Of a DNA stretch of 64,000 bases, positions 42,791 to 51,878 are shown in pieces. Position 1 is the stretch's first letter; every line of letters starts with the position of its first letter. This stretch comes from Bacteroidia bacterium (GTDB lineage Bacteria; Bacteroidota; Bacteroidia; J057): the NCBI GenBank assembly GCA_041391665.1, contig JAWKNO010000001.1, positions 2,728,001 to 2,792,000 of the forward strand. The letters run 5' to 3'. A program made the translations under genes and the position numbers. Below the pieces are notes generated by a model. That model was not told the DNA's origin and searched no databases. It saw only the letters and a program-made list of their open reading frames with translations.

Positions 42791-44707
42791 TCATGGCCTT
42801 ATTGTCAAATTCCCCCATATATCTGTCAAAATCACTTCCTTGTCGAGGAGGTAACGCAAAACCTTTTCGCGTTGGGCGGGTGTGCCGGTTTTTACCTGGT
42901 TAATTGTGTCCCGGTAAGTTTGCGGCCCGGCTTTCACAAAACTAATGATTGCAGCCTGTATTTTTGTGTATTCATCGTCGGAAACTTTGGTTTTATTTCT
43001 GCCAATACATACATCGCACTTGCCACAGGGGGTATGCGAGGTTTCTCCGAAATAGTGCTGAATCATCAGACTCCGGCACACTTCTTTTTCATAAATATAG
43101 TGCAGCATTTCTTTCAGCCTGCGGTCATTCTGCTCTCGCAAAAACTGATATTTCTCCCAGTTGAGGGCTTTTTTACTGAGTAAATGCCGGGGTTGATGAA
43201 ACCTGAGCGTTGGCAAATCGGTCGGTGCCTGGTAGTAAATGATGTTGTGTAAAACCAGTCGGTCGAGTTGTTTTTGCAACGCTTCCACGGTTAGCTGAAG
43301 TTTTCCTGCCCAGAAGCCCGGTAAAAATCTGACTTCCTGCATATAGGACTCACCCCCGAGGTTTCGGAGCATAAAATCAATAAGCGCTGCCAAAGAAGGG
43401 TGGGATTGTTTGTAGTGCAATACATCTTCGGGGCGTGCGATAAACTGTATATAGCCATAATCATCCGCATCTTCATTGAATTCCACGATCCCTTCCTGGT
43501 TCAGGAGGCGAAGGCTATTGTACAATTGCAATGCGGGAATCTGCACCGAAGGTGCCAGCTCACCCATAATCAACGGGTGGGTTTCGCTGACATTCCCGCT
43601 ATTGGGTATCTGGAAATAATTGCACAGCTGGTGGTAATGGTGGTTGAGCTGCTCCCATGTAGGATATTTGTCCTGGCTCCAGCGTTTCATTTCTGCTATA
43701 TCAACCGGCGAAAGAAACGCGATAGCCAACGCAGTTTTACCGTCTCTTCCTCCGCGGCCAGCCTCCTGATAATAACTCTCCAGATCAAACGGGAGGTTGT
43801 GATGCACCACAAACCGCACGTCAGGTTTGTCGATCCCCATGCCGAAGGCATTGGTGGCGACGATTACCCGTGTTCGGTCTTCGATCCAGTCCTGCTGAAT
43901 CTGACTGCGCTGGGAGTTTTTCATCCCACCGTGATAAGCGGCTGCGGCAATCCCTTTGGACTGGATCAGCGCTGCGATCTTTTCCGTAAGCTTTCGGGTG
44001 CGGGCATATATGATGCCTGTGCCAAGGGTTCGCTGTACAATCTGGAGGATTCTTGCGGCCACATTTTCCTCTTCAATCACAAAATAGCGCAGGTTGTCGC
44101 GGCGAAAACTTTTGGAGAAGGCATTTACCTGCTTCATTTCCAGTTTTTCTACGATATCCTGCTGCACCTGCGGTGTAGCGGAGGCGGTAAGGGCTATGAC
44201 CGGAATATGCGGGATCGCCTCCCGGATTTTGCAGATCTCCAGATAGGATGGCCGGAAATCGTACCCCCACTGGCTGATGCAGTGTGCCTCGTCAACGACG
44301 AGGAAGTTGATCTTCATCTTTGGCAGCCGGAGGCGAAAAATTTCTGAATGGATGCGTTCGGGCGCGAGATACAAAAACTTATATTTTCCATCCATGGCGC
44401 CCTGTAACTTCTGGTCTATCTGCCACCTGGGCATGGCACTGTTGACATACGTGGCGGCAATACCCATTTGGTTGAGTCTTTCTACCTGGTCTTTCATCAG
44501 GGCTATCAGCGGAGAAACTACCAGTGCGAGGCCTTCTTTGCACAATGCCGGAACCTGAAAACAGACAGACTTGCCACCTCCGGTAGGAAGCAACGCCAGG
44601 GTGTCCCTTCCTTGCAGCGCACTTTCTATAATTTCTAATTGGAGGGATCGAAATTCATCGTATCCCCAGTACTTTTTAAGAATCTCTATGGGTGCTGCGT
44701 GCGACAT
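42791..44707 (-). CDS. recQ: ATP-dependent DNA helicase RecQ family
   Basis: 638 aa from MSHAAPIEIL; the longer frame starts inside the terminator region. Helicase motifs are clear: Walker A LLPTGGGKSVCF, DEAH box LVVDEAHCISQWG, motif III LTASATP, and motifs V/VI AFGMGIDKPDVR and YYQEAGRGGRDG. The RecQ zinc-binding subdomain has CRSLMIQHYFGE with CGKCDVC. A short winged-helix-like C-terminus follows and no HRDC domain is visible, as in several Bacteroidota RecQ proteins. It should unwind DNA 3' to 5' in recombination and fork repair. Confidence 0.93.
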   Translation of the reverse strand: MSHAAPIEILKKYWGYDEFRSLQLEIIESALQGRDTLALLPTGGGKSVCFQVPALCKEGLALVVSPLIALMKDQVERLNQMGIAATYVNSAMPRWQIDQKLQGAMDGKYKFLYLAPERIHSEIFRLRLPKMKINFLVVDEAHCISQWGYDFRPSYLEICKIREAIPHIPVIALTASATPQVQQDIVEKLEMKQVNAFSKSFRRDNLRYFVIEEENVAARILQIVQRTLGTGIIYARTRKLTEKIAALIQSKGIAAAAYHGGMKNSQRSQIQQDWIEDRTRVIVATNAFGMGIDKPDVRFVVHHNLPFDLESYYQEAGRGGRDGKTALAIAFLSPVDIAEMKRWSQDKYPTWEQLNHHYHQLCNYFQIPNSGNVSETHPLIMGELAPSVQIPALQLYNSLRLLNQEGIVEFNEDADDYGYIQFIARPEDVLHYKQSHPSLAALIDFMLRNLGGESYMQEVRFLPGFWAGKLQLTVEALQKQLDRLVLHNIIYYQAPTDLPTLRFHQPRHLLSKKALNWEKYQFLREQNDRRLKEMLHYIYEKEVCRSLMIQHYFGETSHTPCGKCDVCIGRNKTKVSDDEYTKIQAAIISFVKAGPQTYRDTINQVKTGTPAQREKVLRYLLDKEVILTDIWGNLTIRP

Positions 44708-44720
44708 GGCTGGCAAAGAT

Positions 44721-44761
44721 AAAAAAATAAAGCGCAGGCCCCGAAGGTACTGCGCTTTATT
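44721..44761 (-). terminator. Rho-independent terminator of the lipoprotein gene
   Basis: A perfect 12-bp stem (AATAAAGCGCAG at 44726-44737 and its complement at 44750-44761) with a 12-nt loop. On the minus strand it is followed by a run of U residues from the A-run at 44721-44727. It ends transcription from the lipoprotein gene before recQ. Confidence 0.85.
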
Positions 44762-44779
44762 ACACACTAACAATATTTT

Positions 44780-45655
44780 TTACTGCTTCACAGAGAACTC
44801 GTAGTAATCCTGATTGTTGGTCTCTGTAACGCTGATGTTTGTAACAATAATTGCAAAGTAAGTTCCTTCGCTCAGCACCAGAAACTGGTCGCCATTGGCT
44901 ACTTTATCTGAAGTAGTGATGGAAGTTCCCAGGCCAAAGGCTGCTTCAATTTGCTCTTTTTTGGTAATCGTCGCGTAGTCAAATCCTGCAGCCGGAACCC
45001 TGAGGTCAGCAGCATTGGCAGGAGAGATGATCTGCTTCCAGTTATCTTTCAATGGGAGCGCCAGATCAATTCCGTTGTCTTTGATATCGGCTGTAGGATC
45101 AGTAGAACCAACGCCTGTACCGGTGTGGAGGTCAAGACCACCTGTACCCACAGGACCACCCTGATTGAGGAGCAGTACCATGGTTTTTTCGGAAACTGGG
45201 GTTCCAGGATCAAATGAAGTTACATCTACAGAAACTTCATCAGAAAGCCCGGCGTTGTCCAGCACTTCGAAAGAATAGGTATTGGTAACGTCAGGTGAGG
45301 TTTGGGTTTTGATTTCGATTACCCAGGTAAAACCACCTTCAGAACCAGGCCCCAGTGGGTTTGGATTGCTTTGTGCTGCAAATCCGTCAAAAGTGATGCG
45401 GGCAAAATCTGTAATTGCTACTCCGTTTTCTTTTACGGTGATACGGCTGAGGTTGGAATCACCTTTTACCGCTGTAAGTTTTATTTTAAATAGTTCGTCA
45501 ATTGCTACAGTAGCTGTATCGCTGACAAATCCCGCATCCGTAGAAAGACTTAATGTTGGACCAACCGGAGCCGGTGGTGGGTCTTCCTGACAACCAGCGA
45601 GAAATAAAACGATTGCCAATACAGCAACTGAAAGAAGGACATTTAATTTTTTCAT
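44780..45655 (-). CDS. Lipoprotein of unknown function
   Basis: 291 aa. The lipobox LAGC follows MKKLNVLLSVAVLAIVLFLA. A Pro-rich linker (QEDPPPAPVGP) leads to a cadherin/Ig-like beta-sandwich (LSRITVKENGVAITDFARI, NTYSFEVLDNAGLSDEVSVDV) and a second domain with GTGGLDLHTGTGVGS and a C-terminal strand pair (GTYFAIIVTNISV). It resembles surface lipoproteins of Bacteroidota that hold PKD-like folds, without a recognisable enzyme motif. It has its own terminator, so it is monocistronic. Confidence 0.75.
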   Translation of the reverse strand: MKKLNVLLSVAVLAIVLFLAGCQEDPPPAPVGPTLSLSTDAGFVSDTATVAIDELFKIKLTAVKGDSNLSRITVKENGVAITDFARITFDGFAAQSNPNPLGPGSEGGFTWVIEIKTQTSPDVTNTYSFEVLDNAGLSDEVSVDVTSFDPGTPVSEKTMVLLLNQGGPVGTGGLDLHTGTGVGSTDPTADIKDNGIDLALPLKDNWKQIISPANAADLRVPAAGFDYATITKKEQIEAAFGLGTSITTSDKVANGDQFLVLSEGTYFAIIVTNISVTETNNQDYYEFSVKQ

Positions 45656-45869
45656 AAAATTCTCAAAATTTGTGTTTGTTGAGTGATTCGTGTATTAAGA
45701 CCGTGCGAAATTACAAAAAGTCACATATCAGCATATTTTTTTTAACTTTTACACTGATTTCTTAATACTGTAACGAAAGGTATTCATTCATATTTCGTAA
45801 AATTCAGCTAATCCGCTGCCTCTGAATGGTAATTTTTTTTCAATCTCTGAAAATTTATCCCCAGGTTAT

Positions 45870-47126
45870 ATGAAAATCTGTTGGTTATTGTCTTTCATCC
45901 TGCTTTGTATTCCTTTGTATGGCCAGGTTCCCGAAACCCCTCAAAACTACGTTACGGACGTGGCAGGGCTGCTCTCGGCTGAAGAAGAGGCCTCATTGAA
46001 TCAGATTCTTGCCTCCTATGAGGATTCTACTACTAACCAAATATTTATTTTATTGACCCGGTCTCTGGAGGGCAGAATCATCGAAGAAGTTTCTTTGGAA
46101 ACGGCAGTTCGCTGGGGGGTTGGGCAAAAAGGCGAAGACAATGGGTTGCTGATTTCAATTTTTGCCGATGACAGGCAAATGCGGTTTGAAGTTGGCTATG
46201 GACTCGAACCTTTTCTCACCGACTACGAAACGCAGCGGATTCAGCAGGATGATATGATTCCGTTTATAAAGCAGGGGGATTATTTTCATGCAATTGAAGC
46301 GGGAATCAATCAATCTATCCTGATACTGGAAACGCCACCGAAGGAGCCTACAGAATTCGAATTACAGCAACAGACTTTTTATCAGTACGAAGATTACCCT
46401 TTGTGGCCACCGGTAAGATGGGAAAATGGATACCTGTGGGTGCATTGGGGCGTTTTTGTTGTGATAATTTTACTCGGTATGTATCCTGCCTATCTTTTGT
46501 TTGGACTGATCGCAAAAATGATTGGGGCCGAATTGAAGACCTCGTGGAAGCGGCTGGTTCTGCTGCTGGCATTAAATGCACTTGTTTTTTTAGCTGCATT
46601 CTGGCTGGTCGATGATACCGGGTTTATTTTTGTTTTTCCCCGATTCGGACCAGTAAAAGTGTTGTGGGCTGTGTATGCATTGTGTTTCTTTTGGATGCCG
46701 GTGTTGGGGATCTGGCTCAAAATGTCGAAAGATATTTATCAGGTAAAGAAAAAAGGGGTCAGCAATTCCGGTAAAAAGAAATCAGCCTTTGCGGACTTCA
46801 GCGTATTTGAAAAAATCATGTATTATATCGCATATACGCTGTATGGGGGCATGATCTGGACCAATCTGGTATTATTTAGTATCTGGGGCTCCAATACCTG
46901 GGGGGTAGATGGAATTTTTACTTTCATCATCGTGAACCTGTTTTTATTTCCTTTTGTCTTTTCTCTGTCCCTGGCATTTTTGGGTGAAGGTGGGACTGGT
47001 GGCGGTTCGGGATCAGGCAGTAGCTGGAGCAGTAGTAGCTCAAGTTCTTCCTGGAGCAGCTCTGACAGCTTTAGCGGCGGAGGTGGTGGCGATTTCGGCG
47101 GTGGGGGAAGTAGCAGTAGCTGGTGA
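45870..47126 (+). CDS. TPM-domain membrane protein (YgcG family) with Gly/Ser tail
   Basis: 418 aa. The signal peptide is cleaved near LYGQVPE. The TPM domain spans about 25-155 (YVTDVAGLLSAEEEASLNQI, GLLISIFADDRQMRFEVGYGLE, IQQDDMIPFIKQGDYFHAIE). Several transmembrane segments follow (about 190-215, 228-248, 255-280, 325-375). The tail is low-complexity Gly/Ser/Trp. TPM proteins have been linked to repair or assembly of photosystem II in plants and to membrane proteostasis in bacteria; the exact role here is unknown. It is convergent with the NTF2-like gene, 5 bp apart. Confidence 0.85.
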   Translation: MKICWLLSFILLCIPLYGQVPETPQNYVTDVAGLLSAEEEASLNQILASYEDSTTNQIFILLTRSLEGRIIEEVSLETAVRWGVGQKGEDNGLLISIFADDRQMRFEVGYGLEPFLTDYETQRIQQDDMIPFIKQGDYFHAIEAGINQSILILETPPKEPTEFELQQQTFYQYEDYPLWPPVRWENGYLWVHWGVFVVIILLGMYPAYLLFGLIAKMIGAELKTSWKRLVLLLALNALVFLAAFWLVDDTGFIFVFPRFGPVKVLWAVYALCFFWMPVLGIWLKMSKDIYQVKKKGVSNSGKKKSAFADFSVFEKIMYYIAYTLYGGMIWTNLVLFSIWGSNTWGVDGIFTFIIVNLFLFPFVFSLSLAFLGEGGTGGGSGSGSSWSSSSSSSSWSSSDSFSGGGGGDFGGGGSSSSW

Positions 47127-47131
47127 TCGTG

Positions 47132-47572
47132 TCAGGAGGTGTGATCACTGACAATCACCCATTTTCCCTTTATCTTTTTCCACACAAGCGTAAAATACCC
47201 GCCCAGATCGCCGATCTCTCTTTTCAGATGAAAGGTGCCTATGAGGAAAGCCGTATTTTTATCCAGTTTTTCCAGCCGCAAAATCTTAAAACTCAGTGTT
47301 CCCATAGCGGTTCTGTCCGGGTATCTTTTCTTATAGTTATCCCGCGTCTGTGTCCATCCATAGGTAATCCCCGAACTACCGATAAACGTAAGGGAGTCTG
47401 ACTTCCAGTACCCTTCCATAAACCGGTCGACATCACCTGCATTCCAGGCTTTTTCCTGATCGAGAAAGACAGCCATGATAGCTGTTTTATCCCCGGAAGA
47501 AAGGGTTTGCGCCTGTAAGAAAGAATGACATAAAAAAATAAGGGAAGCAAAAAGGAAAAATTTAGGTTTCAT
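47132..47572 (-). CDS. Secreted NTF2-like (DUF4440/SnoaL-type) protein
   Basis: 146 aa from MKPKFFLFAS; the longer frame reaches across the gltX promoter. The signal peptide is cleaved near LQAQT. The mature part has the cone-shaped NTF2 pattern of DUF4440 (IMAVFLDQEKAWNAGDVDRF, SGITYGWTQTRDNYKKRYP, YFTLVWKKIKGKWVIVSDHT). It probably binds a small hydrophobic ligand or acts as a periplasmic accessory protein. It is transcribed divergently from gltX, and the two starts are 118 bp apart. Confidence 0.85.
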   Translation of the reverse strand: MKPKFFLFASLIFLCHSFLQAQTLSSGDKTAIMAVFLDQEKAWNAGDVDRFMEGYWKSDSLTFIGSSGITYGWTQTRDNYKKRYPDRTAMGTLSFKILRLEKLDKNTAFLIGTFHLKREIGDLGGYFTLVWKKIKGKWVIVSDHTS

Positions 47573-47626
47573 CGCGATACATTTTGCGCCCAAACTACAC
47601 AAAAGTTTTCTGAACGACATTCCCGG

Positions 47627-47657
47627 TTTCACATACAGCGGAATTCCCCTACATTTG
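47627..47657 (+). promoter_or_regulatory. Sigma-A promoter of gltX
   Basis: TTTC (47627-47630) as -33 element, a 19-bp spacer, and an exact TAnnTTTG -7 box (TACATTTG, 47650-47657). Transcription would begin about 27 bp before the ATG of gltX. Confidence 0.6.
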
Positions 47658-47690
47658 CATAAATAAATCCTTCGGAAAAGTTTTTTACAA

Positions 47691-49217
47691 ATGGTAGTAG
47701 TCAGATTTGCTCCTAGTCCCACAGGACCGCTTCACATTGGCGGTGTTCGTACCGCATTATATAATTACTTGTTTGCCCGCCAGCACAACGGCAGGTTTAT
47801 CCTCCGCATAGAAGATACAGACCAGGCGCGATTTGTTCCCGGCGCAGAAGAATATATCATCGAATCACTCGAATGGATGGGTATTTCCTTCAGTGAAGGC
47901 GTAGGAGCAGGCGGAGAAAAAGGCCCTTACCGCCAAAGTGAACGCGCGAAAATCGGCCTGTATAAACAATATGTCGACCAGTTGATCGCCAATGGCAAAG
48001 CCTATTATGCGTTTGACACGCCTGAAGAGCTCGATGCGATGCGCGAGCAACTCAAAGATGACTCTACAGATGTCCAGCAGTACAACCATATTTCCCGGAT
48101 GAAGATGAAAAATTCTTTTACCCTGTCTGAGGCAGAGGTAAAGGAGCGTTTGCAGTCCGGGCAGCCCTATGTCGTGCGAATGAATATGCCGGCAGATGAA
48201 TCGGTCACTTTTCAGGATGTGGTGCGCGATACCGTGACTTTTCACACCAGCCAGCTCGACGATAAAGTATTGATTAAAAGCGACGGGATACCGACTTATC
48301 ACCTGGCCAATGTAGTGGACGACCACCTCATGGAAGTAACCCATGTGATACGGGGAGAAGAATGGCTTCCCTCGACGCCGTTGCATGTTTTGTTGTACCG
48401 CGCCTTCGGCTGGGAAGACACGATGCCCGTTTTTGTGCATCTCCCGCTCCTGCTCAATCCGACAGGAAAAGGAAAGCTCAGCAAACGCCATGGCGATAAA
48501 ATGGGTTTCCCCGTGTTTCCGGTCAACTGGCACGACCCTGAATCCGGAACCATATTTCCCGGTTTCCGCGAAGCCGGTTACGATCCTGACGCATTACTGA
48601 ACTTTTTGGCACTGCTGGGCTGGAATCCCGGTAATGACGAAGAGGTGATGGACGTAGATCGTCTGACCGAATTGTTTAGCCTGGAGCGGATTGGCAGCGC
48701 GGGGGCGAAGTTTGACCTTGACAAGCTGACCTGGTTTAATGAAACGTACCTTCGCCACCGCCAGCCGGAAGAGCTGTTGCCACAGGTGAAAACCGCGCTC
48801 CAACACGCGGGTATCGCGCTGCCGGATGACCATTTCCTCACAGGTATGATCGGACTCATGCGCGAAAGAGTAAAATTTGTAAAAGAATTTGCAACAGAAG
48901 CGCCCTATTTTTTTCAGGCACCCACCGCGTATGATGAAAAGATGTCGAAGAAATGGACTGCCGAATCAGCCGTTTTACTGACCGCACTTGCAGAGAAGTT
49001 TGAAGATTTGGCAGAATGGACAGCAGAGATCCTGCACCATGTTTTTCAGGAATTTCTTGCAGCAAGGGAAGTGGGCGCAGGTAAGGTCATGGCACCGCTA
49101 CGGCTGGCACTAACAGGCACATCTTCGGGCCCGGGAGTGTTTGAAATTGCAGAATTGCTGGGAAAAGCCGAAACTGTAAAGCGAATCAAAACAGCTGTAG
49201 AAACAATTCAGGTATAA
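47691..49217 (+). CDS. gltX: Glutamyl-tRNA synthetase
   Basis: 508 aa. Class I synthetase with the HIGH motif in APSPTGPLHIGGVRTALYN near residue 16 and the KMSKS-equivalent KLSKRHG at about 264-270. Other family segments are LRIEDTDQARFVPGAEE, YHLANVVDDHLMEVTHVIRG and the anticodon-binding helical region (LGWNPGNDEEVMDVDRLTEL, MAPLRLALTGTSSGPGVFE). It charges tRNA-Glu in the cytoplasm. Length and starts are normal. It is preceded by a good promoter and followed by a 178-bp gap in which I see no gene or clear terminator. Confidence 0.95.
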   Translation: MVVVRFAPSPTGPLHIGGVRTALYNYLFARQHNGRFILRIEDTDQARFVPGAEEYIIESLEWMGISFSEGVGAGGEKGPYRQSERAKIGLYKQYVDQLIANGKAYYAFDTPEELDAMREQLKDDSTDVQQYNHISRMKMKNSFTLSEAEVKERLQSGQPYVVRMNMPADESVTFQDVVRDTVTFHTSQLDDKVLIKSDGIPTYHLANVVDDHLMEVTHVIRGEEWLPSTPLHVLLYRAFGWEDTMPVFVHLPLLLNPTGKGKLSKRHGDKMGFPVFPVNWHDPESGTIFPGFREAGYDPDALLNFLALLGWNPGNDEEVMDVDRLTELFSLERIGSAGAKFDLDKLTWFNETYLRHRQPEELLPQVKTALQHAGIALPDDHFLTGMIGLMRERVKFVKEFATEAPYFFQAPTAYDEKMSKKWTAESAVLLTALAEKFEDLAEWTAEILHHVFQEFLAAREVGAGKVMAPLRLALTGTSSGPGVFEIAELLGKAETVKRIKTAVETIQV

Positions 49218-49395
49218 ATATTTCCGGATAATTCGAAGGAAACTGCGAAAGCCATGAAATTTTCCAATTATTGACCGTATTTTGTAAATTCAAAAGCTGA
49301 TTACAAACTGGCAAAACTTAGCGTGTGGTTTCTGACGTATAAAATAATTACTACCGGAAATCGTCAAAAGAAAGAATATTAACCGAATACTAGCT

Positions 49396-50310
49396 TTGGC
49401 AACAACGAAAAAATCAAAACCCAACCGGATACAAAAATTCATCAACTATACCAAGGAGGCTTTCTTCTGGCCGGCCCACCTGGTGATGATGGCTGGGATT
49501 ACCGCGATTGCGGCACTGGGCATTTTTATTGTACCGGAATTGGCGATCGGAATTGATTCCGGGCTGATTACCTCCTCAATTATTCTTATGGCCGGCGGCG
49601 TCGAGCTTATGCTGCTCAGTGCGATTTCTCAAAACCCCCGGTTTATCAGAGCCATTAATGCCAAATATCAACAGGATATTGATGCTTTTCAGAAAACCAA
49701 AACCCTCGTGGACTACTATAACGAGCTTACCCTCGAATCTCAGGGCAGATTTGATAAGCTCCGCAAACGCGTGAAAGAGGTGCGGGACAGCTTTAAAAAG
49801 CTCAATACTACTGTTCCCAGTCTGGTAAATAGTTTTCTGAATAAAATGAATGCGATTGAATTATCGTATGCGCGGTTGTTGTATTTCAGAGATAAATTCC
49901 CTGAACTCACCAACGAAACCGTTATTCACCAGACCGTACAGGAAATCGATAAACTCAATCAGGAGTTGAAAAACGCTACCAGCCGCCTGAAAAAACTGAA
50001 GGAAAAACGCCTCAAACTGCTGGAAATGCGGATGGATAATTATTATAAAGTCCGGGAAAACCGTGAGGTAATTGAAGAGCAGCTTCAGACCATCGAAGAA
50101 ATGGTTGAGTATATCAAAGATCAGCCCATGACCCTTCAGAATACTGAGCGGGAGGATATTATGATCGACAATCTGTTGTTTGAAACTGAACAGACCCAGC
50201 AGACGATGGAAGAAATCGAATCACTCATCCAATCCGAATTTTATCCCGGTATTGTGGATGATATTGATGGAGACTTTGACATGGGTGATGCGTCTAAAGA
50301 GAAAGAATAA
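49396..50310 (+). CDS. Membrane-anchored coiled-coil protein of unknown function
   Basis: 304 aa, starting with TTG (ATTKKSKPNRIQKF follows); no ATG is available before the first helix. Two transmembrane segments lie at about 25-47 and 55-77. From about residue 85 onwards the protein is a long charged coiled coil (QEIDKLNQELKNATSRLKKL, REVIEEQLQTIEEMVEYI) ending in an acidic tail (DDIDGDFDMGDASKEKE). It may be a structural or cell-envelope scaffold; no domain is recognised. It lies 11 bp before the crotonase gene and is probably cotranscribed. Confidence 0.75.
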   Translation: MATTKKSKPNRIQKFINYTKEAFFWPAHLVMMAGITAIAALGIFIVPELAIGIDSGLITSSIILMAGGVELMLLSAISQNPRFIRAINAKYQQDIDAFQKTKTLVDYYNELTLESQGRFDKLRKRVKEVRDSFKKLNTTVPSLVNSFLNKMNAIELSYARLLYFRDKFPELTNETVIHQTVQEIDKLNQELKNATSRLKKLKEKRLKLLEMRMDNYYKVRENREVIEEQLQTIEEMVEYIKDQPMTLQNTEREDIMIDNLLFETEQTQQTMEEIESLIQSEFYPGIVDDIDGDFDMGDASKEKE

Positions 50311-50321
50311 TATCTGTCTGT

Positions 50322-51095
50322 ATGTACAATACCCTCATTACTGAGAAAAAAAACTATACCCTGGTGATCATGCTCAACCGTCCTCAGGTCTTAAATGCCC
50401 TGAACCGGGAGCTTCTGGAAGAACTCTACGCTGTCATCCGGGATATGAAAAATGATCCGGAGATAAAAGGCGTTGTGATCATTGGTGCCGGCGACAAGGC
50501 TTTTGCAGCCGGAGCAGATATCGCGGAGCTAAAAGACCTGTCGGCAGATAAAGCCGTCGAAGCCAGCAAATTTGGCCAGATGGTTTTTAATGAAATCGAA
50601 AATAGCCCCAAGCCCATCATCGCTGCAATCAATGGCTTTGCACTTGGAGGAGGGTGTGAACTGGCGATGGCCTGCCATATGCGTATTGCTTCTGGTGGTG
50701 CCAAGTTTGGTCAGCCGGAAGTAAAACTGGGGCTGTTGCCCGGATATGGTGGCACTCAACGACTGGTTCAACTGATCGGAAGGGGAAAAGCAACAGAAAT
50801 GATCATTACCGGAGATACCATCGATGCTGACGAAGCGTTGGCATTAGGTATCGTCAATTATGTAACTACCCGTGGCGAACTGGCCGAAAAATGCCTGGAA
50901 ATACTTCGGAAAGCCTATCAGCAATCCCCTCTCGCGATTCAATATTCGCTGGAGGCAATCGCTGCCGGCTTTAATCACGCCAACGGACTTGATAAAGAAG
51001 CCGAAAACTTCGGCAAAGCCATTACCTCTTACGACGGCAAAGAAGGTACTGCCGCTTTTGTAGAAAAACGCAAACCCAACTTCCGGGGCGAATAA
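50322..51095 (+). CDS. Enoyl-CoA hydratase/isomerase (crotonase) family
   Basis: 257 aa. The two oxyanion-hole segments are AFAAGADIAEL and NGFALGGGCELAMACH, and the two catalytic glutamates of enoyl-CoA hydratase are present, one in GGGCELAM and one in FGQPEVKLGLLPGYGGTQRL. The C-terminus has the usual trimerisation helices (YDGKEGTAAFVEKRKP). It should hydrate trans-2-enoyl-CoA in fatty acid breakdown, probably as crotonase. It sits between two genes without metabolic assignment. Confidence 0.92.
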   Translation: MYNTLITEKKNYTLVIMLNRPQVLNALNRELLEELYAVIRDMKNDPEIKGVVIIGAGDKAFAAGADIAELKDLSADKAVEASKFGQMVFNEIENSPKPIIAAINGFALGGGCELAMACHMRIASGGAKFGQPEVKLGLLPGYGGTQRLVQLIGRGKATEMIITGDTIDADEALALGIVNYVTTRGELAEKCLEILRKAYQQSPLAIQYSLEAIAAGFNHANGLDKEAENFGKAITSYDGKEGTAAFVEKRKPNFRGE

Positions 51096-51125
51096 TACCT
51101 CAAAAAACCAACCTAAGTTACCATT

Positions 51126-51857
51126 ATGAAAAAAAGTATTTCCATTTGGCTCCTCATTTTCACCCTTTCTTTCTGGGGCTGTGATACCTTACTTCAAATG
51201 GCCGAAACAGGAATGGCTAACCTTGATCCCACAGATACTGAAATTATCGGCGGGTTAAAAGAAGCACTCGCCAATGGCGCAGCAAACTCGGTTTCCATTT
51301 TGAGTAAGTCCGGCGGTTATCTCAATGACCCTCTGGTGAAAATTCCTTTTCCCGAAGAAGCGCAGTTTGCTGCAAATACGCTCAGGGATATTGGTTTGGG
51401 AAGTCTGGTGGACGAATTTGAAAAACTCCTTAATCAGGGGGCGGAAGATGGCGCCAAAACCGCACTGCCTATTTTCAAAAATGCCATCACTTCCATGTCC
51501 TTTGCCGACGCAAAAAATATACTCTTTGGCGGTGAAAATGCAGCTACGGAATATTTTAAAGCCAAAACCCGCGATGACCTGGTTGCCGCATTTTCCCCGC
51601 ATATCAAAACTTCACTGGATAAGGTAAATGCTACCAAAGCCTGGGAAGATGTGACTACCCGCTATAATGCAATTCCGCTGGTACGGAAAAAAGTGAACAC
51701 GGATATTGTAAATTATGCAACGGGTAAGGCGCTTGACGGTTTATTTCTCAAACTGGCAGATGAGGAAAAGAAAATCCGTATGGACCCGGTTGCCCGTACA
51801 TCGGATTTGCTAAAGAAAGTATTTAACTACGCCGACAAAGAGAAAAGTAAGCAGTAA
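51126..51857 (+). CDS. DUF4197 lipoprotein
   Basis: 243 aa. A lipobox WGC follows MKKSISIWLLIFTLSF. The DUF4197 pattern is evident: IIGGLKEALANGAANSVSIL near residue 40, GGYLNDPLVKIPFP, SFADAKNILFGGENAATEYF, and the C-terminal NYATGKALDGLFLKLADEEK with IRMDPVARTSDLLKKVF. The family is all-helical, periplasmic and of unknown function. It lies 30 bp after the crotonase gene and 21 bp before the ABC permease gene, so it is probably part of the same transcript. Confidence 0.9.
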   Translation: MKKSISIWLLIFTLSFWGCDTLLQMAETGMANLDPTDTEIIGGLKEALANGAANSVSILSKSGGYLNDPLVKIPFPEEAQFAANTLRDIGLGSLVDEFEKLLNQGAEDGAKTALPIFKNAITSMSFADAKNILFGGENAATEYFKAKTRDDLVAAFSPHIKTSLDKVNATKAWEDVTTRYNAIPLVRKKVNTDIVNYATGKALDGLFLKLADEEKKIRMDPVARTSDLLKKVFNYADKEKSKQ

Positions 51858-51878
51858 TACTGCCATAAGCTTCTTAAG

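Noticed and set aside
43400..44347. 315-aa open frame antisense to recQ
   Set aside because: All RecQ motifs are on the other strand over the same interval; this is a codon-bias artefact.
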